A stretch of DNA of 12,749 nt, taken from JAMCZZ01 sp964363695. GTDB lineage: Bacteria > Patescibacteriota > UBA1384 > XYA2-FULL-43-10 > 1-14-0-10-43-13. The translations under genes and the position numbers were made by a program. Below the pieces are notes generated by a model, which did no database searches, was not told where the DNA came from, and was given only the letters and a program-made list of their open reading frames with translations. The DNA is taken from the NCBI GenBank assembly GCA_964363695.1, contig CAYIJI010000032.1, forward strand, positions 1-12,749. The letters run 5' to 3'. This document shows positions 1 to 7,726 of the stretch, in pieces (position 1 is the stretch's first letter; every line of letters begins with the position of its first letter).

Positions 1-1
1 G

Positions 2-70
2 CATCAAGTGCGGGATAAACTTCGCGAGCGAGGCGGAACATTAAAACTGCTCTGGAAAGTCAGGGCTTAA
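2..70 (+). CDS. C-terminal end of an unidentified protein (partial, runs off the left edge)
   Basis: Frame 2 is open from the window edge through 22 codons to a TAA at 68-70, ending in residues KLLWKVRA. The stretch is GC-richer than the following 100 bases and is followed after about 70 bases by a terminator-like hairpin that would serve a plus-strand gene as well as the minus-strand kinase gene. There are too few residues to assign a family. It may be a chance open stretch. Confidence 0.3.
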   Translation, partial: HQVRDKLRERGGTLKLLWKVRA

Positions 71-141
71 TTTTGTCTAATTAAATTGTATTCAGGACTT
101 TTCTTCAAAATATTTTCGTTCTTCGTTAAGTAAGTACCACC

Positions 142-176
142 AAAAAAAACGCCAGTAAAAATACTGTCGTTTTTTT
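142..176. terminator. Bidirectional rho-independent terminator
   Basis: A hairpin with arms ACG-c-CAGTA and TACTG-t-CGT around an AAAA loop (149-170) is flanked by A8 on the left and T7 on the right. Read on the minus strand it is a stem followed by a T8 tract about 16 bases after the histidine kinase stop. Read on the plus strand it can end the gene entering from the left edge. Confidence 0.7.
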
Positions 177-191
177 ATATCTAAAATTATT

Positions 192-1664
192 TTACAGCGT
201 TTCTTTTTTCAACAAAGAGACATAAAACTTACTCCCTTGATCCTTGACACTCTCGGCCCAAATGTTGCCGTGGTGGACACTTACAATTAACTTTGCCAAA
301 TAAAGTCCCAGGCCTGCCCCTTCTTTGTTATATATAGCAGAGCTTGGAGCGCGATAAAATTTTTGAAATAACTTCTTAACTTCGCTTGAAACCATTCCTA
401 CTCCTTGGTCCTCAACTTCGATTATATAGGAATTACCTTTTTCTTGAATCCCGACTCTTACGGTGCTTTCTTTTTTATTTGAATACTGTATCGCGTTATC
501 AACAAGATTGAGAAGCAGCTGCTTTAACTTCATATAGTCGCCCAAAACAATTGCATTTTGTTTTAGCTCTGATTTTAGCTTAATATTTTTCATTTCAGCT
601 GAATGTTTAAGCTCCGAAAACACATCTTCTGCAAGTTTAGCTAAATTAACCGGAATAAAGACATTGCCCGTTTTTTCGTTTCTAAGTGCTTGAATTCCAA
701 TCAAATCCTCACTTAAAAGAAAAAGTTTCTTTCCACTTATATTAATATCTTGAATTAGTTCATATTCTTTTTTACTTAATTTTTTTTCCACATTCTTTAA
801 AAGATAGGCCACGTCATACTTCAGATGGTTGAGAGGAACTTTAAAGTTGTGGGCGGCAATATCTATAAACTCATCTTTTAATTTATCCAATTCTTTAAGA
901 TCTATAATGTCTTGCTCTAATTTCCTCGCCATCTTATTGGTTGAATTTGCCAAATCTTCAATTTCATCATTGGTTTTAATTTTAATTCTTTCACCGTATT
1001 TACCTTGGCTTATTCTCTGAGCTAGTTTGCTCACTTTAGTGATCGGAGATAAAATCAAGCGATTAACCGAGCTTGTAATCGCCACCACCACAAAGATAAA
1101 GGAGAGAATAAAAAGTAAAATTGTCTGCTTTACAATTACTACTATATTAGCCCTAATCTCATCATAAGAAACGAAATAACGAAGCGTATAAGGATGACTT
1201 CCCCAGTCTGAAAAATAGGGATAAAAGATGTCGGTTAATTCCGAGGAATTTCTTGTATTATAGATATATTCCGGTTCAGAACTAATCACTTTTTCTAACA
1301 ACGGTTGGTCAACATAGTCATTTTCACTTCCTTCGTAACTGCTATCTCCGATTTTATCCGAGTTAAAAAGTATCTTGCCATTAACATCTATTATCTGTAC
1401 TTTTTTAATACTAGGATCGAGTTTTTTGATATCCTGAAAAACTTCTTTAAATTTAAAATAGCCAGAGTCGAAATATAAATCCTTTGCCTCGGCAATCGGT
1501 TTTGTCGAAAGCTTTGCGAAAGCCACTGCCTCTTCAGTTAAATTTTTCCTTGTTTTCTTTATACTGTCCTGGCATACCAGGTAACCGCTTACAGCGAAAA
1601 TAACAAGCAAAATTGCCGTGACTAAAACAATAAACTTTTTTCTTAGACTATTTAATTTAAACAC
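192..1664 (-). CDS. Membrane sensor histidine kinase (HAMP, HisKA, HATPase_c)
   Basis: This is a 490-residue two-component sensor kinase. A short cytoplasmic N-terminus is followed by TM1 (about 11-31), a roughly 140-residue outside sensor region resembling a Cache/PAS-like fold in layout, TM2 (about 174-200) and a HAMP linker (about 203-253). The HisKA helix has H272 in AAHNFKVPL, where the usual motif is SHELRTPL. The ATPase domain shows the N box (N386 and N390 in NLVDNAIQYS), G1 (D419 in VEDQGVGM), an F box (FQKFYRA) and G2 (GAGLGLYLAK, 449-458). The start is a GTG without a clear SD, 31 bp after the stop of the solute-binding protein gene, so the two are probably one transcript. No response regulator is present in the window, so the output is unknown. 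The family is certain; the signal is inferred only from the neighbour. Confidence 0.93.
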   Translation of the reverse strand: MFKLNSLRKKFIVLVTAILLVIFAVSGYLVCQDSIKKTRKNLTEEAVAFAKLSTKPIAEAKDLYFDSGYFKFKEVFQDIKKLDPSIKKVQIIDVNGKILFNSDKIGDSSYEGSENDYVDQPLLEKVISSEPEYIYNTRNSSELTDIFYPYFSDWGSHPYTLRYFVSYDEIRANIVVIVKQTILLFILSFIFVVVAITSSVNRLILSPITKVSKLAQRISQGKYGERIKIKTNDEIEDLANSTNKMARKLEQDIIDLKELDKLKDEFIDIAAHNFKVPLNHLKYDVAYLLKNVEKKLSKKEYELIQDINISGKKLFLLSEDLIGIQALRNEKTGNVFIPVNLAKLAEDVFSELKHSAEMKNIKLKSELKQNAIVLGDYMKLKQLLLNLVDNAIQYSNKKESTVRVGIQEKGNSYIIEVEDQGVGMVSSEVKKLFQKFYRAPSSAIYNKEGAGLGLYLAKLIVSVHHGNIWAESVKDQGSKFYVSLLKKETL

Positions 1665-1695
1665 TTTTTAGGTTAATGGCCGCAGGACCACGTGG

Positions 1696-3297
1696 CTATT
1701 CTGACTTTCCCGCCATTTCATAAAAACGAACCATTCCATCCAGACGAGGCTCCCAGTTGATTTTTGAAGATAAAGCATAGTTTGACGAATATTGAAAAAG
1801 CGGAATTTTAGCATAATCATCCATCGCCGTTTTCATTGCTGCTTGTACTTTTTGCTGGCGAACTTGTTGATTTAAAGTCTTAGAAGCGTCTTCGATTTCC
1901 TTATCTAAAACCGGATTGCTATACCCCAAATTGTATTGACCATACACTTCAGATGGAGTATGAATCAAGCCCTCTAAAACTTCGCTTGCGTCTTGGGTAT
2001 CAGGAGAAAAACTAATAAAATAAGCTGAAGTTTCCTTGCTCATAATTACAGGGAAAAACTCTTCCTGGGTAAAACCATTTAAAGTAACTTTAATGTTTAT
2101 GTCAGAGAGATTTGTTGCAAATTTAGAATACATTTCTTTTGCAGTCGATGTATCTGGGAAATCGATCGACATAGTAAAACCATTTTCATATCCCGCTTCT
2201 TTCAGCAGGGCCTTTGCTTTTGTAACATCACGCTTTGTACGAGAGATTTTTGGATTATATCCAAACACACTTTGAGAGACTAACTGGTTAGAAGGAACGG
2301 TGTCAGGAACATTTTTAACAAAGTCGTCAATATCAAGACCCATGGCTATTGCCTCCCTTACTCTCTTGTCTTTTAAGGGGTTAACTGGCAGATCTATTGA
2401 TGGTGTTTTATCCCTCATGGAGTCGAGTTCAAGGAAATTTATCGCGGTCATAGCTACTTTCCTGAGATCAACTTTACCTTGTTTTGATGCTTCTATTAAT
2501 TTTGCTTCATTTTGATCAGTGGTTAGGTAGCCAATCAAATCTACACTGCCATTTATTAAAGAGGTAATTTTATCTTCCTGTTTAACTACCGTATAAGTTA
2601 CGTTTTTAATTTTTGGTTTTTCTCTCCAGTAGTTTTCGTTTGTTATCAATTTCACAGATTGATCAGTAACCTCGGACAAAATATATGGTCCGCTACCAAT
2701 ATTTTTATTACTCAAACCATTTGCCTCAACATCTTTTTTAGAGAGAATAAGCAACGACCAAGCTATCTTATTTAGAAGAAGCGGATCAGGATTTTTTGTA
2801 GTGAACAGAACAGTATTGTCATCACCAACTTTTGCTTCTGCATCAGGCAACGAAACGCTGAATGGCAGATCCTTATTGGATCTTATGTAGTCAAAGGTAA
2901 ATTTCACATCTTCTGCCGTAACTGGATCGCCATTGCTGAATTTTGCCTTTGGAGAGAGATAAAACCTCCATGTTAGATCGTTAGGATTATCCCATTTGGA
3001 CGCAATGACTGGAACTAGAATATTTTTCTGATTAAAGGTCGCTAGAGATTCAAAAAGATTATAATTAAAAGCAAGCTCAGTGCTTTCTACGGCACACTTC
3101 GGGTAGGTGTTTTGAGTGAAGGGAAACATCCCAACTTTGATGCTTTCCAGCTCAATTTTATCTTCCTTCGCACTTTCTTTAACTGTGCTCTCGGGATTGA
3201 TTATATTGAGCTTCAGAAAGCCGTAAACTATCCCCCCCAAGACAATTAAAATAACTAACGACCAGATCAAAACTTTACTAACTTTATTAGTTTCCAT
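1696..3297 (-). CDS. Membrane-anchored family 5 extracellular solute-binding protein (peptide/nickel ABC type)
   Basis: The protein of about 533 residues matches the SBP_bac_5 family (OppA/DppA/NikA-like). An N-terminal hydrophobic segment (about residues 9-30) is followed by a long periplasmic-type domain. The family signature region is seen in LTWRFYLSPKAKFSNGDPVT and AEDVKFTFDYI, with later GSGPYIL and a C-terminal segment of the usual kind. The family usually binds oligopeptides, sometimes nickel or heme, and delivers them to an ABC permease. No lipobox cysteine is visible, so it looks tethered by an uncleaved helix. No permease or ATPase gene lies nearby; the next gene is a sensor kinase 31 bp on. 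Two ATGs are adjacent. The second (3297) sits five bases from AGGAGG and is preferred over the one at 3300. Substrate unknown. Confidence 0.9.
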   Translation of the reverse strand: METNKVSKVLIWSLVILIVLGGIVYGFLKLNIINPESTVKESAKEDKIELESIKVGMFPFTQNTYPKCAVESTELAFNYNLFESLATFNQKNILVPVIASKWDNPNDLTWRFYLSPKAKFSNGDPVTAEDVKFTFDYIRSNKDLPFSVSLPDAEAKVGDDNTVLFTTKNPDPLLLNKIAWSLLILSKKDVEANGLSNKNIGSGPYILSEVTDQSVKLITNENYWREKPKIKNVTYTVVKQEDKITSLINGSVDLIGYLTTDQNEAKLIEASKQGKVDLRKVAMTAINFLELDSMRDKTPSIDLPVNPLKDKRVREAIAMGLDIDDFVKNVPDTVPSNQLVSQSVFGYNPKISRTKRDVTKAKALLKEAGYENGFTMSIDFPDTSTAKEMYSKFATNLSDINIKVTLNGFTQEEFFPVIMSKETSAYFISFSPDTQDASEVLEGLIHTPSEVYGQYNLGYSNPVLDKEIEDASKTLNQQVRQQKVQAAMKTAMDDYAKIPLFQYSSNYALSSKINWEPRLDGMVRFYEMAGKSE

Positions 3298-3326
3298 CAT
3301 TCCCTCCTATTTAATTTGTTATTTAC

Positions 3327-3355
3327 ATAATACAACTTTTACAAATAAGTAGCAA
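3327..3355 (-). promoter_or_regulatory. Sigma-70-type promoter for the solute-binding protein/kinase pair
   Basis: On the minus strand TTGCTA (3350-3355) and TATTAT (3327-3332) are separated by exactly 17 bp, about 30 bp upstream of the solute-binding protein start. It overlaps the divergent promoter for gpmI, so the two may compete. Assigned by consensus match only. Confidence 0.55.
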
Positions 3356-3367
3356 ATCGGTTATAAT
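3338..3367 (+). promoter_or_regulatory. gpmI: Sigma-70-type promoter for gpmI
   Basis: TTTACA (3338-3343) and a perfect TATAAT (3362-3367) are separated by 18 bp on the plus strand, giving a 5' UTR of roughly 30 bases before the AAGGAGG site (3391-3397). It interleaves with the minus-strand promoter of the divergent pair. Confidence 0.6.
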
Positions 3368-3401
3368 TTATATAGATATGGGAATACTATAAGGAGGAAT
3401 T

Positions 3402-4928
3402 ACGAAAAAAAATAAAGTGGTGTTGATAATATTAGACGGTTGGGGATTGGCGGAAACTTGGGGCGGAAATGCAATCGCCTTGGCAAATACCCCAATCATG
3501 GACTCTCTGGTTAAGAAATACCCGTCTATCCAATTAGTTGCTTCCGGCGAAGAAGTAGGTTTGCCTTTTGGCGAGCCTGGAAATTCAGAGGTTGGCCATC
3601 TTAATATTGGATCCGGCCAGCCTGTGAGCCAAGGTTTGACCGCAATAAACGAATCTATAAAAAACAAATCATTCTTTTCTAATGATATTTTAAAGAAATC
3701 CTATGAAAAAGCGATCGCAAATCATAAAAATATTCATCTCTTGGGCTTAGCAAGCGATGGAGGAATTCACTCTCATATTTCCCATCTGCAGGCATTGCTG
3801 GAAATGGCGAAGGAAACCGGCGCCAAAAACGTCTTCATCCATTTTATTTCCGACGGCAGAGACACAGCTACAACCGCAAGCGTTAAATTTTTAGAACAAG
3901 TAGAAGGGAAGATTAAAGAACTAAAAATAGGCAAAATTGCCAGCGTAGGAGGTCGATTTTATGCTATGGACCGGGACAAAAACTGGCAAAGAATTGAGCA
4001 GGCTTATGATGTAATGGTTGGGGGAGATACTGACGAAGTAAAAGTACATCCTTCTGCCAGTAAAGTAATTCTTGATTCTTATGCCAACGGAGTGACAGAC
4101 GAATTTATCGTGCCAGCCAAAATTGCCGATACGCCATATATAGAAGACGGCGACTGTGTCGTATTCTTTAATTATAGAAGCGATAGAGCAAGGCAGTTGA
4201 CCTCTGCATTGGTCCAAGAAAAGTTTGATGGATTTCAAAGAAAGAAAATTCTTAGGAATTTAGATTTTATTACTTTTGGATCTTACCAAGAGGGCTTGCC
4301 TGTTAAAATTGCTTTTGGAGATAATAAAATAAGTTGCTATATTGCCTCGGAATTATCAAAAAATAAATTAACCCACTTGCATCTTGCCGAAACAGAAAAA
4401 TACGCCCATGTTACATATTTCTTTAATGGAGGCAATGAAGCGGAAAGCAAAGGAGAGGAAAGAATATTAGTTCCTTCTATAAAAATAGACAGTTATGCCA
4501 AGAAACCGGAGATGCAGGCGGCCAAAATCACAGAGGAAGCGGTTAAATCGATTGAAAAGTTTGATTTTTCGGTAATAAATTATGCCAATCCCGACATGGT
4601 TGGCCACACTGGGGATATGGACGCCACAATCAAAGCCGCTGAGAAAGTAGACTCTTGTCTTGGAAAATTAATTAAAAAAATTCTTGACATAGATGGAATA
4701 GCCCTAATAATAGCGGATCATGGAAACGCCGAGGAAATCATTAACCCCGTAAATGGATTGCCCGACACCGAGCATACAAGCAATCCTGTTCCATTTATTG
4801 TCGTCAGTCATAAAGATTTAAAATTAAAACAGAAACATGGTCGGCTAATGGATATTGCTCCGACGGTACTTAATTTATTCGATCTCCCCATCCCCAAGGA
4901 GATGAAAGGTAATATTTTAGTAGAATAA
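3402..4928 (+). CDS. gpmI: 2,3-bisphosphoglycerate-independent phosphoglycerate mutase, probable ACG start
   Basis: This enzyme interconverts 3- and 2-phosphoglycerate in glycolysis using two Mn ions and a phosphoserine. Metal and catalytic motifs are all present: LDGWG near the N-terminus, Ser62 in GNSEVGH, SDGRDT, NYRSDRARQ, ADHGNAEE, HTGDMD and TEHTSNPVPF. The full length of about 508 residues fits the family. The only in-frame ATG/GTG/TTG near the SD is GTG at 3417, 19 bases from AAGGAGG and leaving an unusually short N-terminus. Reading back, ACG at 3402 lies four bases after the SD, gives the family-typical start (M)KKNKVVLIILDGWG, and places the catalytic serine at 62, the usual family number. 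I therefore choose ACG; a T-to-C error or mutation in an ATG is the alternative. Monocistronic from its own promoter. Confidence 0.93.
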   Translation, partial: TKKNKVVLIILDGWGLAETWGGNAIALANTPIMDSLVKKYPSIQLVASGEEVGLPFGEPGNSEVGHLNIGSGQPVSQGLTAINESIKNKSFFSNDILKKSYEKAIANHKNIHLLGLASDGGIHSHISHLQALLEMAKETGAKNVFIHFISDGRDTATTASVKFLEQVEGKIKELKIGKIASVGGRFYAMDRDKNWQRIEQAYDVMVGGDTDEVKVHPSASKVILDSYANGVTDEFIVPAKIADTPYIEDGDCVVFFNYRSDRARQLTSALVQEKFDGFQRKKILRNLDFITFGSYQEGLPVKIAFGDNKISCYIASELSKNKLTHLHLAETEKYAHVTYFFNGGNEAESKGEERILVPSIKIDSYAKKPEMQAAKITEEAVKSIEKFDFSVINYANPDMVGHTGDMDATIKAAEKVDSCLGKLIKKILDIDGIALIIADHGNAEEIINPVNGLPDTEHTSNPVPFIVVSHKDLKLKQKHGRLMDIAPTVLNLFDLPIPKEMKGNILVE

Positions 4929-4998
4929 TCACTTAAATTAAATATTACTAGAGATTTTGCTAGAGATCTTATTTTAATATTTTCTTGATTAATGTAAA

Positions 4999-5024
4999 AT
5001 CGCCAGCCCCGAGGGGCTGGCGAT
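4999..5024 (-). terminator. Strong terminator hairpin of the pyr operon
   Basis: A perfect 12-bp stem, ATCGCCAGCCCC and its complement, closes on a two-base loop. On the minus strand it is followed by TTTTA, about 50 bases after the pyrE stop. On the plus strand the tail is GTTCTTG, so it may also help end gpmI transcripts. Its GC-richness matches the pyr block, not the AT-rich flank to its left. Confidence 0.75.
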
Positions 5025-5074
5025 GTTCTTGTGAGCTTGGACAGATTCCAAGTCTCTATGCGAGTTGATCGATG

Positions 5075-5821
5075 TCAGGCAATCTGAAGCAGGTCGTCCC
5101 AGTTGTTCTTTGGCTTCCAGACGACATTGCCGGCCTCAACGTCGGCCGCGACATACGGATCATCTTGCCGATACTCCGGTGTCGGAATGAGCACTGCTTG
5201 GACTATCGGGATCGGTCGACCCTCATGATTCCAGATAGTCAGACCTTCAGGTGAACGGTTGATCATGCAGATGATCACCGTTACGATCCCGCCATGCTCC
5301 TCGACCAGTCTTATCGCCTTGTCTGTGGTCGAGAAGTTATTGCCCAAATCCTCGACCAGGCTGCTGCGCCAGTCTTTCTCGACAGTGTGTCGACCAAGTG
5401 TCAGACGCGACTTCTCTCTCGATGTTGCTGTCTTGAGCTCCAGCACCTCTTTGTCGGCGCAGGAGTAGTTACATCCGTATAGACGAGCAATCTCGAAAGC
5501 AGGGATAAGACCGCCTTGCGGAAGACCGAAAGCGCAGTCTATGTCTTCATCCATACCCCGAAGCTGGTTGACAACAGTCTGAACGAAAGCAGACATAACC
5601 AGCGGATTGCGTTCCGCACCACGAGGGAAATTCCAGTACCGTTCTCCCACATAATGCTTGTACTCTCCTGACCCTTCGGCTGTTTCGTACTCGCCGGCAT
5701 AGCCGACTAGATTGCCGATTCGTCTTCCGGTATCATCTTTCGGACAATCATAATAGCCCTGATTCCCCGGAAGCATCGCGAGAAGAGTCTTTTCGTGTCC
5801 TGTTAGTTCTCGAATAATCAT
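5075..5821 (-). CDS. pyrE: Orotate phosphoribosyltransferase-like protein
   Basis: A 248-residue type I phosphoribosyltransferase is expected to join orotate to PRPP, giving OMP. The PRPP-binding loop is SLVEDLGNNFSTT (about 154-166) with the acidic pair E157-D158. Its second half departs from the family's usual T-x-G-x-S/T. Upstream the conserved hydrophobic strand plus turn FGLPQGGLIPAFEIARLYG (about 99-117) fits the OPRT fold. An open frame extends 31 codons further up, but inside pyrD; the chosen ATG at 5821 lies five bases after AGGAGGTGA, whose TGA is the pyrD stop. That gap of four bases implies translational coupling. The identity rests on the loop motif plus the company of pyrF and pyrD; another PRTase specificity is possible but less likely. 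Confidence 0.8.
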   Translation of the reverse strand: MIIRELTGHEKTLLAMLPGNQGYYDCPKDDTGRRIGNLVGYAGEYETAEGSGEYKHYVGERYWNFPRGAERNPLVMSAFVQTVVNQLRGMDEDIDCAFGLPQGGLIPAFEIARLYGCNYSCADKEVLELKTATSREKSRLTLGRHTVEKDWRSSLVEDLGNNFSTTDKAIRLVEEHGGIVTVIICMINRSPEGLTIWNHEGRPIPIVQAVLIPTPEYRQDDPYVAADVEAGNVVWKPKNNWDDLLQIA

Positions 5822-5825
5822 AGTT

Positions 5826-6680
5826 TCACCTCCTTCCATCCCTGCGTATATACGCAGTTGGTCTCCATGGATATCGGAGAAAGATTGACCCGAAGCCAAT
5901 TGCACTAGCTCCAATAATCCTCAGTGTCTCAATGTCACCATAATCCCAAACACTGGGACCGATGACCGGAAGATGGGTCAACTTAGCCAGTGTGTCCACA
6001 AGTCTCCAGGTGAATGGCTGAGCAATTTTGCCTGACACTCCGCCTCCGCCAAGGTGCGCAAGCGGGCTCTTCCTATTTGGAAAAGCTATTGACCATGGCA
6101 CGCTATTGATGGCTAACGCCTCAACAATGCCCTCGACTTTAGGGACAATGGCCTTAACATCATGCACAACCGAGAGCTTGAGAATAATTGGGAAACGACT
6201 GATCTTCCGAACTATCTCGCAACTTTCGATCACTTTAGAAGTATTTGTCAGAATGTCTTCCTTTGTGTTTGGGCACGATGCATTAATTTCAAGTCCCACC
6301 AGATCGAACTCGTTGAGCATTTTGGCCATTCTCACAAGGTCCCAGACCTCGCCGAGAATCGAGCCAACAAGCGGTCTCTTAGCAGAATTGACAGTGGGGC
6401 CAATCTCTCGGCACCACCAATCTATTCCTGGGTTAGTCAGTCCGACAGCGTTGAGAGTGCCGCCAGGCAAGAAACGAATACATCCGAGCGGATTATACCA
6501 CCGGAGGTTGCCTTCTCGAGGTTCGAACGTTAGGGTCTTGATCACCGTTGTAAAAACCGAAGGATCAAGAAGCCCCGTCCACAGAAGCGGCCTTTCCCAA
6601 GGCCACCCTAAACCGTCAAAGCCCAACGCACCGCTGGCAGCCATATACTCGAAGGTGTGGCCATTAGAAAGCCTGATCAC
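5826..6680 (-). CDS. pyrD: Dihydroorotate dehydrogenase
   Basis: This 284-residue FMN barrel enzyme oxidises dihydroorotate to orotate. Motifs in order: LNAVGLTNPG (76-85), EINASCPNT (131-139) whose C136 is the active-site base expected in class 1 enzymes, ILKLS (K168), INSV (191-194), GGGGVSGKIAQP (211-222, a flavin-phosphate and substrate loop) and GASAIGFGS near the C-terminus. The cysteine, in place of a serine, argues for a cytosolic class 1 enzyme and against the membrane class 2 type. No class 1B iron-sulfur partner (pyrK) is in the window, so the electron acceptor is open. The start is GTG at 6680 with AAAGGAGG eight bases upstream; that SD overlaps the pyrF stop. Second gene of the operon. 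Confidence 0.92.
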   Translation of the reverse strand: MIRLSNGHTFEYMAASGALGFDGLGWPWERPLLWTGLLDPSVFTTVIKTLTFEPREGNLRWYNPLGCIRFLPGGTLNAVGLTNPGIDWWCREIGPTVNSAKRPLVGSILGEVWDLVRMAKMLNEFDLVGLEINASCPNTKEDILTNTSKVIESCEIVRKISRFPIILKLSVVHDVKAIVPKVEGIVEALAINSVPWSIAFPNRKSPLAHLGGGGVSGKIAQPFTWRLVDTLAKLTHLPVIGPSVWDYGDIETLRIIGASAIGFGSIFLRYPWRPTAYIRRDGRR

Positions 6681-6694
6681 TCCCGTTGCCTCCT

Positions 6695-7405
6695 TTAGGC
6701 CGCTTCGGCAATCTCATCGATAATACGCAGGACTGCATCCAGCGGTGTACCAATTATCACCGGCGGCTTCGTGATCGGACGGCCGATTACAAGCGCTGAT
6801 GCGCCTGCCTTAATTGCCTCTCCCGGGGTCATGACCCGCTTCTGATCTCCCACGGCTGCCCACTCCGATCGCACACCGGGTGTGATTTTCATCAGATCGT
6901 CGAGCTCATTCTGCTTACTAAGCAGCGGGAGCTCCTGTGGCGAACAGATGATGCCGTCACAACCAGCGATCTTCGCATCGCGTGCCAATTGTAAGACCTT
7001 GGCCTTGCTTGGAGCACCGAAAATCAGATGGGCGTTGTTCTCCTCAAGTGAGGTAAGAACAGTAACCGCGAGAACAAGCGACTGTCCCTTGTTGGCAACA
7101 GCAGCCATCATAGCTTCAACTCCCGCCGAAGCATGAACATTGAACATCTTGACGTTCATGTCTGCGACTGCTTTGCTTGCAGCGCCAACCGTGTTGGGGA
7201 TGTCGTCGAACTTTCCATCGTAGAAGACTTCCCCTCCGAGTCCGTGGATGAAATCCACCGCCTGCGGTCCTCCAACCGACGTGATCAGCTCAAGACCAAT
7301 CTTGAAGCAACCGACATGGGGAGCAAGTTGCTCCACAAGTGATTTCGCAGAATCAAGGTCTCTTACATCAAGAGCAACGATGATCTGCTCGCCTGCCTTA
7401 CCCAT
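6695..7405 (-). CDS. pyrF: Orotidine 5'-phosphate decarboxylase
   Basis: This enzyme turns OMP into UMP, the final step of de novo pyrimidine synthesis. The 236-residue barrel shows ALDV (D12) at strand 1, CFKIGLEL (K35), the catalytic D-x-K-x-x-D as DGKFDDIPNT (D63, K65, D68), ITPGVR (174-179) and VIGRPIT (207-213) for the phosphate. This layout fits the bacterial short form. It is the first gene of the pyrF-pyrD-pyrE operon; its TAA stop abuts the AGGAGG that serves pyrD. Base composition is around half GC by eye, clearly richer than the genes on both sides. Upstream GGCAGG lies ten bases from the ATG. No carAB, pyrB or pyrC is visible, so the earlier steps lie elsewhere or are missing. Confidence 0.95.
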   Translation of the reverse strand: MGKAGEQIIVALDVRDLDSAKSLVEQLAPHVGCFKIGLELITSVGGPQAVDFIHGLGGEVFYDGKFDDIPNTVGAASKAVADMNVKMFNVHASAGVEAMMAAVANKGQSLVLAVTVLTSLEENNAHLIFGAPSKAKVLQLARDAKIAGCDGIICSPQELPLLSKQNELDDLMKITPGVRSEWAAVGDQKRVMTPGEAIKAGASALVIGRPITKPPVIIGTPLDAVLRIIDEIAEAA

Positions 7406-7435
7406 TACTCAAATACCTGCCTTTCCTAAGTTTTT

Positions 7436-7526
7436 CAGGCCCAAATTGGGCCTGTTACATAAGAAGCCGATCCATATAGGACCAGCCTCCTTCTTGTACT
7501 TTATACAGGAATAGCTCAAAAAGCAA
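7436..7526 (-). promoter_or_regulatory. pyr operon leader: candidate promoter, mini-ORF and hairpin
   Basis: Read on the minus strand: TTGCTT (7521-7526) and TATAAA (7500-7505), 15 bp apart, form a weak promoter candidate. Next come AAGGAGG (7486-7492), then after ten bases an ATG opening a six-residue frame MDRLLM (7455-7475). One base group later a perfect 9-bp hairpin, CAGGCCCAA against TTGGGCCTG (7436-7454), stands 30 bases before pyrF. The hairpin lacks a following U-run. The architecture suggests control of pyrF by leader translation or by structure; this is an inference. Confidence 0.45.
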
Positions 7527-7544
7527 CCAAAAAAATACGAATCA

Positions 7545-7661
7545 TTCACTGCCCCCTGTGTCATCCCGACCAACGTGGAGGGATCTTCTAATAGTAATTC
7601 AATCTATTTTTAAGATTTCTCCACCCTTTGAACAAGGCTGAGGAGTCGAAATGACAGTGAA
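7545..7661. repeat. Palindromic MITE-like intergenic element
   Basis: Ends TTCACTG (7545-7551) and CAGTGAA (7655-7661) are inverted. Inside lie TGTCATCCCGAC on the left and GTCGAAATGACA on the right, a type of palindrome seen scattered in many bacterial genomes. A near-identical 14-15 base direct repeat starting CAACCAAAAAA lies outside both ends (7524-7538 and 7662-7675), possibly a duplicated target. There is no coding capacity. Confidence 0.6.
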
Positions 7662-7666
7662 CAACC

Positions 7667-7694
7667 AAAAAATACCCTTGCAATAAGAGTATTT
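7667..7694 (-). terminator. Rho-independent terminator after the VOC gene
   Basis: On the minus strand a 10-bp stem AAATACTCTT/AAGGGTATTT (one T-G pair) with loop ATTGC runs straight into T6, 33 bases after the stop of the VOC-family gene. It closes the minus-strand group that lies to its right and separates it from the pyr operon. Confidence 0.8.
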
Positions 7695-7726
7695 CATTTT
7701 ACCTACGTTATTTTTGGATGTTTTCG

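Noticed and set aside
1665..1695. Short hairpin around CCACGTGG between the solute-binding protein and kinase genes
   Set aside because: Too short, with no T-tract; it does not suggest termination or a regulatory site.
6028..6723. Long plus-strand open frames antisense to pyrD
   Set aside because: They mirror the minus-strand coding frame in a GC-richer gene, lack ribosome sites and show no recognisable domain; pyrD on the other strand has all expected motifs.
7436..7454. PyrR-type attenuator or intrinsic terminator before pyrF
   Set aside because: The hairpin has no U-tract after it, and I saw no PyrR binding-loop consensus or competing antiterminator.
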